A stretch of 64,000 nt of DNA from assembly GCA_016906335.1 (NCBI GenBank), contig JADEYG010000004.1, forward strand, positions 1,029,001 through 1,093,000. Direction: 5' to 3'. Under the pieces are notes generated by a model, which was given only the letters and a program-made list of their open reading frames with translations, made no database searches and had not been told where the DNA came from. A program made the position numbers and the translations under genes. Origin of the DNA: Novakomyces olei (Eukaryota; Ascomycota; Novakomycetes; Novakomycetales; Novakomycetaceae). This document shows, piece by piece, positions 35,055 through 46,619 of the stretch; position 1 is the first letter of the stretch, and the number at the start of each line of letters is the position of its first letter.

Positions 35055-36909
35055 ATGTCGCAAGTGAGCAGCTTTTTGGGCTTGAACAACCCAGAGAAAG
35101 TAAGTCAATCCATCGGTATATACAACATTGTCACAGAAGAGAGGGCGAAAGGAAAAATAGTAATCAAACAGAGGCTATTTTTATTGCACACATATTCTTT
35201 ACAGCCTTATTCTAAATTACCAGCTGTCTCGGTTGAAAAGGCTTTACCTCGAAGGTACGTCAACAGATCGCAAAACTATTCGTGCTATCGGCCGACTGAT
35301 ACGCCATATCAAGGACTATAAAGAACCTGATAATAGCACCAACAGGGCAGACAATACAGGTGTAGCTGTGTCTAGTTTGCCTACGAAGCGCAGTGAATCG
35401 TCTGCTTCAAAGAGTTTGGCCGTTTCTGATAGTGAGCGTACGTGGGGTTTACCTGCAAAAAGTGTTCAAGACTTTTCCGAACTTTACGAAGGGGAGTGGC
35501 CTCCACCGTTACCAATGATCAAAAATAAACAAATTCGAGAGATTGTGTTCACTCATTCGTCATTTGCACATGATCACTTGAATGGGCAAAAGAATTCAGA
35601 TATGGCGCTTGTTAATAATGAACGGCTCGAGTTTTTGGGCGATAGTTTTTTCAATCATTTAGTGACGCTAATCATTTTTGCTCGTAATCCGACATGGACT
35701 GAGGGCCAAATGTCACGGGCTCGGGCTGAACTTACCTCTAACGAGTCGGCGCAGTTTTATGCGGAAATATATGGGTTGCCGGAAAGGCTGCGAGTCGGCC
35801 ACGAAAACGTTCGTCGACAATGCATTAGCTCACGGCCTCTTGCATCTAGTGCTGGAAATTCGGAGGATCATCTCATTGAATTCAAGCAAAGAGTAAAGAT
35901 GCATGCTGACCTTTTTGAGGCCTATATTGCTGGCCTTGTCATGGGTAGTCCACCTAGTGGCTATGAAGTGGCTCAAAGGTTTGTTTTTGAGCTAATTAGT
36001 CCTAAGCTAAAGGATTACGAGGATGCAGAGACAAAAAAATTTGGATTGGATAAATTGGCAAAGACAAAGGTGTACAATTTGTTGTTCGACGTTTACGGGC
36101 CAAAAGCGCAGTCTTGCATTGAATATCGTGTTGTGGATGATAATATAATGACACCCTCTGAAAGATACACAGTGGCCTTGTATATTGGCGAGTGCAAGAT
36201 CAGCATTGGCAGAGCTTCCAAAAAAAAGGCTGCCGGGACAGTAGCGGCTATGAATGCTTTGCCTATCCTTGAGCATGATGCAGTTCTTAAGAAAGGAGGA
36301 GTTTGTAAAGATATTGAGCGGAAATCGGGTCGAAGTGGATCGAATGCTATTCATCATTCGACTTCTATTTCAAATAGTTTGACCACTAATGACTCGGTCG
36401 TTCAGGGAAGAGGATCTAACGCTTTGGATGCAGTTGAGAATGTGGTTCATTTTGGAAAACCTGAAGACGCCAGACAGTCAGTTATGTTACAAGCCCCCGA
36501 ATTGATGGACGATTTTGTGGAGGAAACGCCAAAAACAAATGTTGAACCGGACAGTAGTCGATATGGAGGATATCGACTCCGAAGTAGACCGATTTTTGTG
36601 AGGACTTCAAAAATAGAACTGTCGGACGAGCCCGAAACTAAAGAACACGAGATTCCTTTGCAAGGCCAGCTTTTTAAAGTCAATTGCTCTGGGACTGGTC
36701 AGGGAAAAAGGGGGCAAACGCCTCAGACGGTCATAGAGGCCGATGCGAAAACAAAAACCAAAGAAAAAAATAACAAAGAAAAAGTAGGAGCAAAAGCGAT
36801 GGCGTCTCGTCAATCTTTAACAGGCAATAGAAAGAGAAAGGCGAATTTTCCGCTTATTGAATTTGATACAGTGGGTGAAGAACTTGGGTCGAAAAGAAAA
36901 AAAATTTAG
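35055..36909 (+). CDS. RNT1: Ribonuclease III (Rnt1 type)
   Basis: Exons 35055-35099 and 35224-36909 give 576 residues (yeast Rnt1 471). It cleaves stem-loops in pre-rRNA, snRNA and snoRNA precursors. An N-terminal domain (LSRLKRLYLEGTSTDRKTIR) precedes the nuclease domain: signature NERLEFLGDS at about 147-156 and HADLFEAYIAG near 240, holding the Glu/Asp metal ligands. A double-stranded RNA-binding domain follows at about 300-375 (GECKISIGRASKKKAAGTVAA). The C-terminal 200 residues are poorly conserved and basic, ending GSKRKKI, a likely nuclear signal. The intron is 124 nt; the in-frame acceptor is CCAG at 35223, not the TACAG 19 bases upstream, which would throw the frame. Confidence 0.93.
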
Positions 36910-37600
36910 CCAAGTTTCGGACGGCTTGTTTTTGGGGACTTCGCTTGTGCCCAATTTCAAGCAATACGAGTCGTGGCTTGATGAAACTTTCGGTCACGCA
37001 AGACCATACCTTCTTCGTTATAATGTTTCTTACAAGGTTGAAACGATCTGAATTTAAAAGCAGGTGCGCCAACTTAGACAACTATTTGAAAGCGTCGGCA
37101 AAAAGTGAGGACTGGGCAAAAGGCGCTCGCTTTTGGTAATAATTCGGTATTGTTCTGGTTTTTTTTAAAATAATTCTCATATAAAAACTTGACTTGGATT
37201 CTTCTATACATATTTTTATTACATTTTCTGTACATATTTGATGGATGAAATTTGATGTTACATTTCATTTGGTTGTTTGTAATTACGGTCAAAAGGTGCA
37301 TTCGAGTCGATATCACGGGCAATATTTATTATTTCCTAGATAACAAACTTGTTTTGAGTTCTAGTCTTTCTTTGCTAATAATTAATCTGACTTCTATTTA
37401 CCCATGTGATGAATTCAAGGATCACACAACGAACTAACTGAATAACGAACTAACGAACTAACAGTTTAATGAATGAATGAATGAATGAATGAATGAATGA
37501 ATGAATGAATGAATGAATGCTTGAATTCTTGAATAAGTTGATTGTTTAATTATTTTTATAATTTATTATATCTAGTCCATATTTCATTGTCAATTGCTCT
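36910..37600. other. Convergent 3' spacer with AATG microsatellite
   Basis: About 690 bp between RNT1 and the HMG gene. An ACGAACTA-type short repeat at about 37425-37462 leads into an AATG microsatellite at 37468-37519 (about 13 copies). No gene seen. Confidence 0.7.
37468..37519. repeat. AATG tetranucleotide microsatellite
   Basis: About 13 perfect AATG units, 80 bp beyond the stop codon of the HMG-box gene. Confidence 0.95.
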
Positions 37601-38701
37601 CTAATGCCAGACATTAAAAACAGGAGTCTTGTAGTCCGAACTTGACGGCATATCAGCCCATTGCTGAGCGATATTGTTTGCAGGGTTCCACTCACGACTC
37701 AGACGGCCAACCGTAGCGGGCGAAGGCAACAATGCGCTGTTAGGCACCGGTGAAGGAAGACGGGGATGCAAAGGGACTGGTGGCGGAGGCCAAATTTTGT
37801 ATAGACTGTGAAGGGACTTTATTTTTCTAGCTAATGTCCGTCTTTTATGAAGAGGCGAAAGCGTGAAATCTTGATTGAGAAAAAGAGGAGCAAGTGCCTG
37901 TTTCTCTTGCGCAATATTCTCTGTGTTGACTTTGCCAATTTGTCTGTTTTGTAATAATAAATGATTGTTATTCTTCAACAGCTCATGGTCTTTTGTAACT
38001 ATTGATTTGTTCTTTTCAGCAAACGGCTTCAATATCCCGTCATTGTGCATCTCCACTGGTTTGCAGACATTTTTATTGGTCATTTTCGGAATTTTGCTCT
38101 CATAAGGTAATTTCTCCATTATTTCATCTGTTCCATGCATTTCTTTAATTGTCCTTACAGTCAAACCCTCTGTTTCCTGGCTTTCAGTTACCTGTGAATC
38201 ACTCTTCCCTTGCTGCCCCATCTTTTTCGATTTCGACTTGTAACGAATTCGCACAAGAAGACTCCTTGCTTCTACGGGCTTTAATGCTTTGGCTTTTCGG
38301 CGAGGACGGTACTGCCAGCCAGGGTGTTCATTCAAATGCCGATCTGCTTCAAGTGCCGCCAATTCAATATATCTCCCTCGAACTTCCGGGGATTCCTGGC
38401 GCCATAATTCTGCAACGATAGAAGATATTTGTCGATTATCACGAAGCGGCATTTCCCTGCAGCGGTCTCGTCTATAAAGCATGAAAGAGTTGAGAGGTCT
38501 TTTGATTCGTTCTGATGAGGGACAGGGACATTCTGCACTTTTGCCTTTTTGTTTAAGCACAGGTTTAGCGAAACTAGCGTCTTTGCTGGAAAACATGACA
38601 GTACTTTTCAGGATTTGTAGTAAAGAAATAATAAGCACAGGTTTTCTTTCGTATACGGGAACAAAGAGATTGTTCAAGGTGGAACAAAAATGAGAAGCCA
38701 C
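37601..38701 (-). CDS. HMG-box transcription factor, Ste11-like
   Basis: A single-exon 366-residue protein. Residues 66-136 form a MATA-type HMG box: IKRPLNSFMLYRRDRCREM, RQISSIVAELWRQESPEVR and HPGWQYRPRRK. This is closest in my memory to S. pombe Ste11 (KRPLNSFMLYRRDRQAEI, SRIIGQLWRNES), the pheromone and nutrient-responsive regulator of mating; Rox1 and MAT HMG proteins are alternatives. Neighbours (RNT1, SPE3) are not the usual MAT flanks, which argues against a mating-type locus. The rest is basic and low-complexity, with a Pro-rich patch (KIWPPPPVPLHPRLPSPVP). The true start may be Met36 (38596), since residues 1-35 are hydrophobic and unlike the family. Bends DNA in the nucleus. Confidence 0.75.
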   Translation of the reverse strand: MASHFCSTLNNLFVPVYERKPVLIISLLQILKSTVMFSSKDASFAKPVLKQKGKSAECPCPSSERIKRPLNSFMLYRRDRCREMPLRDNRQISSIVAELWRQESPEVRGRYIELAALEADRHLNEHPGWQYRPRRKAKALKPVEARSLLVRIRYKSKSKKMGQQGKSDSQVTESQETEGLTVRTIKEMHGTDEIMEKLPYESKIPKMTNKNVCKPVEMHNDGILKPFAEKNKSIVTKDHELLKNNNHLLLQNRQIGKVNTENIAQEKQALAPLFLNQDFTLSPLHKRRTLARKIKSLHSLYKIWPPPPVPLHPRLPSPVPNSALLPSPATVGRLSREWNPANNIAQQWADMPSSSDYKTPVFNVWH

Positions 38702-40320
38702 AAATTTCTTTGTTTGGGGGAATAAAAGCGGTGCTTTTGTTTGCGTTTAGATTTGACTGTTGAACGTCTGACCTCCTTTTTTTTTTCTTTTTAATAAATA
38801 ATGCAAGTGGTTTCTTTTGAAATTTCCGAAGAACCGAAGTTCGGCATTGGAAGGTTTAAATATCTCGAAATTTATGCTTTGAACGGATGCAAAGGCAATT
38901 CATCTTGATCTGTCTTAATTGGGCATAAAAGGCAGAATACAAAGCCAAAAAATGTCCCTTGTCGACGTCTATATAATGCAATTCTTATTGTTTTATTATA
39001 AATTGAAAGTTCGCTGCGATACCGGTTTCGGTAATGGAGTAGGGGTGTACCGAGAATGCGGTCCTTTCTGTAATTCAACTTTAAAGGCTTATAAAATAAT
39101 TGAAATGGAGAAGAATGAAAAATAATATTAAAGGTAATAATACAAAGGAAAGCGAGGAGAACAAGGAGTATGAAGTTAGAAAGAAGAATATTGATATATC
39201 ATGGTAGCCATTAAATCAGTAGATAGCAATCATACTATGGCCTGACAACGCATTTAGTCATTAATTGAAAGTCTTTGCCGACAAATCGGTAAGCAAGGCC
39301 AATTAGACAGTCGAGTGCACAATCATCCCAATAATCGTGAACTTTGATCCAAAAATTTACTCCGTCTCCTTTGGCTTCTCGCTAATTGACAATCAAAAAA
39401 TAGCAATGTACGTAAACGATGATCATAGTCACAAATTTTAGTTTAACCTTTCGCTCAATCGTCAAAGCAAACAAAGGCTGTTTTAATAGTGCATTTGTTC
39501 CTCTTTATACATACTTTTGTGTTATACTCTGAGCTACTAACATGCCATATTGTCTAAGAGCAGCATGATGTTTTACTAGCAAATAATAAAAGCTCTTATA
39601 CGTGGCGACTACTATTGGAGACAGACTAATTATTTTGAGAAAATTTACAACAATGAGATAACTGAAGAAAGCTGGAGATCTGTTGAAGTCCTTCATTTAC
39701 TCCTGTATATTATTTGTACAATAAGTAGGCTGTTACTGAAGAATGTTTAGAGTTCAATATTTTGAATCTGGCATGGCTTCGTTCGTAGATAAAACACGCT
39801 TGCCTTATTTGATAAGTTAAGTAAATCGCTGAATATAAATTGAATGCATCATTTACACTATGAACCGGCCGCAAGCGCGAATTAAAACCCATATCATTTT
39901 ACCTATGCAATTCTCTCCATAAGACACCAACGTAATTGCGGCAAAGCAGCAGTATATCTGTAAAAATAGCACTTAAGGCACAGAGCACGAGTTTACAACG
40001 AGAGAAATATAATCTCATCATTCCAAATAATATTGAATCAACTGGAATTCATTCTAGCATTGGCCATTTTTGTAACTTTTTGGTCTTTCAGCCCTCAATA
40101 TTAGATATACTTGGATCGGTAGCGCGTAACATCTTTCATGGTTTTCAATGATAACCTTTTATTGCCATTTTAAGGTAATTTTATTGTTGATTTATCTGCA
40201 CCGTGTATATCAAATTAATTTTTGCACGGCGTTTGAATCTTAATTTTTGTAGACGGTAATTATTTTGCTTTTAGAGGAACTTCCGTGGCTTCAAGTTCGA
40301 TTAATCTATTCGCATCAAGA
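38702..40320. other. Intergenic region, HMG gene to SPE3 (divergent)
   Basis: 1.6 kb, one of the longest gene-free stretches here. Short ORFs on both strands have no recognisable motif. A long upstream region suits a heavily regulated HMG factor, but I see no specific site. Confidence 0.55.
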
Positions 40321-41627
<1,307 letters not shown>

Positions 41628-41832
41628 GATTTTAATTTCAATTAGGGTTTAGAAGAACAAAAGTTGTCAAATAGTATAGAGCGTGGTACATATATATGAC
41701 TAGAACGCGGTGTCGTATGAGTGACCCTTGGAAGAGCATATCGTACTGAATACACTACTGCACATAAAACTACTTTACTCAAAGATACCAATGGCCAAAT
41801 TTTCTCAATTTTGAATTAAGGCAAAGGCAAGT

Positions 41833-42306
<474 letters not shown>

Positions 42307-42659
42307 AGCGAGACAGCGGTGACCTTTGTTTGGTTTTGTAGTACAAGTTGGTTTCTACTGGGATCCAGAGTAGTGTAATTATAATTATATTATACTTTTA
42401 AAAATTATACTGCAAGTATTATACTGCAAGTATTGTACAAGGTGTTTTAAAAATATTTATATAGTATAAATACGCTTACAATATTTACAATATACGGGAC
42501 TGAAATATTTTTCTTTGTTGTCGGTAAACAGAAAAGCAGTCACGCACACGACACAATAAATTAAACAGAGGCGGCCGAGGGTCTGCATCTTTGTTTGTCG
42601 AGCAAACTTGGAAACTTCTTTTCCTCGCGCGAAAAGACCTGTGAGACAATTGTAAAAAA
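42307..42659. promoter_or_regulatory. Divergent RPS20/RPS2 promoter
   Basis: 353 bp between two ribosomal-protein genes. It has two adjacent copies of ATACTGCAAGTATT at about 42409-42437, each itself an inverted repeat (ATACT-GCA-AGTAT), then TATA-like AT-rich DNA. CAGTCACG at 42537-42544 resembles the HomolD box (CAGTCACA) of S. pombe ribosomal-protein promoters. Confidence 0.5.
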
Positions 42660-43427
42660 ATGTCAGAAGCTCCCCGTGCCTCTGGATTTGGCCGTGGCTC
42701 ACGTGGCGGTGCCCGTGGCCGCCGTGGACGTCGTGGTGGTAAACGCGATGAGGAGAAAGAGTGGCAGCCCGTAACCAAGCTCGGCCGTTTAGTGAAGGCC
42801 GGCAAGATCAAGTCGATCGAGGAGATTTACCTGTACTCTCTGCCTATCAAGGAGTATCAGATCGTCGACTATTTTCTGCCCAAATTGCAGGATGAGGTTA
42901 TGAAAATTACGCCTGTGCAAAAGCAGACCCGCGCTGGTCAGCGTACCCGATTCAAGGCCTTTGTTGTCATTGGCGACTCTGATGGCCACGTCGGCCTCGG
43001 TGTTAAATGCTCAAAGGAAGTTGCCACCTCTATTCGCGCGGCTATTATTCTCGCCAAGCTCTCTGTTATTCCCGTCCGCCGCGGATACTGGGGGACCCGT
43101 CTCGGTGACCCGCACACTGTCCCCACCAAGGTCACGGGCAAGTGCGGATCCGTCACGGCCCGTCTCGTTCCGGCCCCGCGTGGTACCGGTATCGTTGCTG
43201 CGCCAGTGCCCAAGCGTGTCCTGCAATTGGCTGGTATCCAGGACTGCTATACCCAGTCGCGTGGATCTACAAAGACACTGGGTAACTTTGTAAAGGCTAC
43301 TTTTGCCGCTATTGGCAACACGTATGCTTTCCAGACTCCTGACTTGTGGAAGGCCAACCCTTACTCTCAGACGCCTTACGAGGAGTTTGCCGATGTGCTT
43401 ATGGGCCAAAAGAAGGTAGCTTACTAG
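42660..43427 (+). CDS. RPS2: 40S ribosomal protein uS5
   Basis: A 255-residue, single-exon protein with an Arg/Gly-rich N-terminus ([17 protein letters not shown]), a typical arginine-methylation region of Rps2, followed by the uS5 core: [51 protein letters not shown] and [19 protein letters not shown]. It lines the mRNA entry channel and supports decoding accuracy. CTG codons fall at conserved Leu positions (IYLYSLP), which supports the standard code. Confidence 0.97.
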   Translation: MSEAPRASGFGRGSRGGARGRRGRRGGKRDEEKEWQPVTKLGRLVKAGKIKSIEEIYLYSLPIKEYQIVDYFLPKLQDEVMKITPVQKQTRAGQRTRFKAFVVIGDSDGHVGLGVKCSKEVATSIRAAIILAKLSVIPVRRGYWGTRLGDPHTVPTKVTGKCGSVTARLVPAPRGTGIVAAPVPKRVLQLAGIQDCYTQSRGSTKTLGNFVKATFAAIGNTYAFQTPDLWKANPYSQTPYEEFADVLMGQKKVAY

Positions 43428-44120
43428 AATCCCGTAGCCTGAATGGGACTGGCCTTTTAAAATTTGATTAATTCAGTTTGTTACATAGTATAGGGGAAAA
43501 GGTAGATGTCCCGTTTACCGTGTAGAATGTGTATTTGGCGTTTGCAAAGCGGTACAAGTCTACTGCTTGAATGGGTGTGAAGGGTTATTTGCCTAGCAAG
43601 GAGTCTCTCCCGAGTGGGACCTGTAAGAGCAAGCTGATTAATCGGCCTAGTCGCTACGCCGCCTGTTTGTATGACTGCGTTCTCTTTAGACGGCAAAAAT
43701 GATGAGGGTTTAGTAGGGTTCAAGGATAAATGAAAATACTGCTCTTCAGAAATGGTTCAACGAATCTGCGGCCGCTAATTACCAAGTTTATGGTATCTGA
43801 TCACAATCATCTATTATACATGGTCATGTTTTGTTTGAATATAGTCCAATATATTTCAATTGTAATACTCAACGCAACTAGTGGCACAATCGTCCGTCTA
43901 AATCAGCACAAAACAAATAATTCAAGTTTTGTAGCCGTCATAATTTCATTATCAGGGGTTCTGTTTCTTCATAATTCACAAGGCCGTTCGCTGACCGCTC
44001 AATATTTGGCCAATTTATACTGGCCAACTGCGGCAATACCAACGCTACCTTCTAATTCAAATTAAATCGATGCATATAAAAAAGAAGATAATACCAAGGG
44101 GTATTATTACATTTGGTGGA
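43428..44120. other. Convergent spacer, RPS2 and SUA5
   Basis: About 690 bp. A + frame ending at 44065 and a minus frame starting at 43723 each read as protein-like (for example TGGVATRPINQLALTGPTRE), but neither has a start, splice sites and family match that I can defend. Confidence 0.45.
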
Positions 44121-44260
44121 ATAATTCATAAATAATTCATAAATAATTCATAAATAATTCATAAATAATTCATAAATAATTCATAAATAATTCATAAATA
44201 ATTCATAAATAATTCATAAATAATTCATAAATAATTCATAAATAGTTCATAAATAGTTCA
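44121..44260 (-). repeat. 11-bp tandem repeat at the SUA5 stop, AU-rich-element-like
   Basis: Twelve to thirteen copies of an 11-bp unit (sense strand TGAATTATTTA), nearly perfect; the two units nearest the gene read TGAACTATTTA. The array begins at the SUA5 stop codon itself (44258-44260) and runs into its predicted 3'UTR. Most units contain UUAUUUAU in the mRNA, the core of an AU-rich element recognised by Cth2/TTP-type CCCH proteins. Confidence 0.9.
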
Positions 44261-45892
44261 TGATCGACGTGTTTCCGTCTCATTTTTAACTACACCGTCC
44301 GGTGTGACAATGACAGTGGCAGCTTTACGTAAACGATTCATAATAGCAAGGCCCTCATCGGTTTCGGGGACACCTTCCACAAATATAACGTCCATTCCGG
44401 AATTGTCATCACTGTCACCAGATTTTGTCGTGTATTCGTCCAGTAAACGTAAACCATGAAAAAGCCTTCGGGAAATATCGGCACCGCTTTCACCTAATGC
44501 AAAGCTATGAAGCTCATCCTTGCTGTCACGTGCCAATGATTGACTTGAAGGATTGTTGTCACCTTCTGTAGTCCAATGCCGAGACGTCAGCACTCCAATA
44601 CGATGAAGTTCGTGAGGAACTCGGACATTCGCCTCTTGCAATGCCGGCCATACCGTGTCCGGCTCTAGGCCCTCGGATAACACTACCATCGTTCGGGGCG
44701 AGTAGTGCCTGTACTTCATGCCCGGTGTCCTTGGAACCTGACTGCCACTCTCTTCCTTTCTCGGTTCGTGTGGTGCAGGGTTTTCCAAAGTGCTTTTTTG
44801 TGCAGGGTTTTCTTCAACACACAAGGCAGGGTTTTCCTGAGTCGAGGCAGCAGTCGTGTCCTTCAGCTCGCTGGTTTGCTCGCCGCTCTGCTTTACTTTT
44901 GCGGCAGAGTACACGACGACTCTTTCCCAAACCCCGCCACAAGCCCTGACCTGCTCGAGGGAAACGCCGCCCGGCCGCAGAATGACGGGCGGGTCTACAG
45001 TTCCATCGACCACGGTACTCTCAACGCCCACGTGACACGGTCCTCCGTCCAGAATACAGGGTATTCTTCCATTCAAATCGCGAATCACGTGACCTGCTGT
45101 GGTGGGACTGGGTCGTGTGCTGCGATTAGCACTCGGAGCAGCGAGCGGAGTGTTTGTCAGTAGCAGGAGAGCAAGTGCTACGGGATGATTTGGCATACGT
45201 ACGCCCACTGTACTCTGGCCGGCAGTCACTAGCGTCGAAATTTCCGAGGCATGTTTATTTATAGGAATAATAATTGTAAGCGGTCCCGGCCAGTACCGTT
45301 CAATCAGAGGCCAGTAAACCTCCGGCAGCCAAGCACTCGCTGCTTTGGCCAGAGTCCGTTCTACAAAAGCCGGTCCACGATCTGCCAGAGCGGCTATAAA
45401 CGAGGCTTTCGGCCTCATTAGATCCTGTAATTGCTGTAAACTGGCGACATGGACAATCAACGGGTTATCCGCCGGCCGTCCTTTAACCGAGAATATATGC
45501 TGCACTGCCGAGTCCCTACGCACATTTGCTCCGAGCCCGTAAACCGTCTCTGTCGGGAACGCGATCGGCATATCCGTCGTTCGCAGAAGCTCGGCCGCCT
45601 CACGCAGATTAACCAGCGTATCGCTCTGTGAGATTTTCATTACCGGCTTTTCAAAGGGATGACGGTCGCCCGGAAGAGACCGAAACGAAATCAGGTCCGG
45701 ATCGACAGGGAGGATTCGTGTTTCATAGTACGAAGAAGACGATGACGATGAGGAAGATGAGGACGAGGAAGAGGAAGAGGAAGAGGAGGAATCGTAGTCA
45801 TCAGAACTGCCTTCCGCTTCCTGATGAGATCGTGTACGGGACAGCGTATCGCCACGCTGGCTCACGAGCATAGCGTAAGTACGCCGCCGCAC
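44258..45892 (-). CDS. SUA5: Threonylcarbamoyl-AMP synthase Sua5
   Basis: A 544-residue single-exon protein (yeast 426). It makes threonylcarbamoyl-AMP from Thr, bicarbonate and ATP for tRNA t6A37. The YrdC domain has AFPTETVYGLGANV at 111-124, the KGRP motif at 137-140 and NPLIVHV, with TVGVRMPNHP and PLAAPSANRS later; the C-terminal Sua5 domain ends the protein (SPRTMVVLSEG, DVIFVEGV). Homology to yeast Sua5 begins near residue 55 (YETRILPVDPDLISF). Before it lies a non-conserved arm with 20 successive Ser (35-54). A linker at about 335-390 has a repeated ENPA motif. Confidence 0.94.
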   Translation of the reverse strand: MRRRTYAMLVSQRGDTLSRTRSHQEAEGSSDDYDSSSSSSSSSSSSSSSSSSSSYYETRILPVDPDLISFRSLPGDRHPFEKPVMKISQSDTLVNLREAAELLRTTDMPIAFPTETVYGLGANVRRDSAVQHIFSVKGRPADNPLIVHVASLQQLQDLMRPKASFIAALADRGPAFVERTLAKAASAWLPEVYWPLIERYWPGPLTIIIPINKHASEISTLVTAGQSTVGVRMPNHPVALALLLLTNTPLAAPSANRSTRPSPTTAGHVIRDLNGRIPCILDGGPCHVGVESTVVDGTVDPPVILRPGGVSLEQVRACGGVWERVVVYSAAKVKQSGEQTSELKDTTAASTQENPALCVEENPAQKSTLENPAPHEPRKEESGSQVPRTPGMKYRHYSPRTMVVLSEGLEPDTVWPALQEANVRVPHELHRIGVLTSRHWTTEGDNNPSSQSLARDSKDELHSFALGESGADISRRLFHGLRLLDEYTTKSGDSDDNSGMDVIFVEGVPETDEGLAIMNRLRKAATVIVTPDGVVKNETETRRS

Positions 45893-46619
45893 TGAGCACG
45901 CTAGTGGCGGCCTCGAGATCCAAAAACGAAGCAGATCGAAAGACTTTGGTCAATGCGATAGAAGCCGATTTCCGGGTACTGTGGAGAAATTGTCGCTAAA
46001 CTCAATTGAGTGGGAATTTGTAAGGAATTGAGCTGAAGCAATTAGTCGCTCAGCTCCGCCGCCGATCGCGAGTGACAACGTGAAATTTGTAAGCTCCACT
46101 ATATTATTTACGTACTTGTGAGATTATCGTCAGTACTGATTACAGAAATCTCGCATTATACACGATCTATATTAAAAATAAAAATAAAAATAAAAATAAA
46201 AATAAAAATAAAAATAAAAATAAAAATAAAAATAAAAATAAAAATAAAAATAAAAATAAAAATAAAAATAAAAATAAAATATATATATGTAACCTTACAC
46301 GCTACACTCAAGTATTAAATATTAAATTAAAGTATTGTAGGCTTAGTTTGGAAAGAGCTACGAATCGTTAAGGAAGAGTAATACAAGTTCAATTGAAGAC
46401 AACGACTTCTGAGCAGATTGCTCGTCGCGTATTTGTATAGTATAGGGAATACGTACTGTGTGCGTGATGGATTGGCAGTGGATTTTGTATATTCACTGTA
46501 AAGTCATTCTACGCTTCAGTCTCCTATACGCCTCGTTCCAAAACTTGATCTGAAGCAACAACAAAAATCGTGTATCACGGATCGAATGAATAAAAAAAGT
46601 CTACTCAGCGTCCAAAGAT
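45893..46619. other. Intergenic region, GUA1 3' end to SUA5 promoter
   Basis: About 730 bp. Contains a hexanucleotide array at 46173-46280, listed separately. No gene seen. Confidence 0.6.
46173..46280. repeat. AAAAAT hexanucleotide array
   Basis: About 18 perfect six-base units (AAAAAT), followed by a short AT run. It lies between SUA5 and GUA1, about 340 bp past the GUA1 stop. Confidence 0.97.

Noticed and set aside
35055-35321. 88-codon ORF reading through the RNT1 intron
   Set aside because: It leaves the RNase III frame; the acceptor at 35223 restores it with the family-like LSRLKRLYLEG start.
43481-44065. Possible small genes between RPS2 and SUA5, and a C/D-snoRNA-like ATGATGA...CTGA at about 43699-43800
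   Set aside because: No consistent exon structure could be built; the snoRNA candidate lacks a terminal stem.
46118-46318. Lys-Ile repeat ORF
   Set aside because: Translation of the AAAAAT array; no gene.
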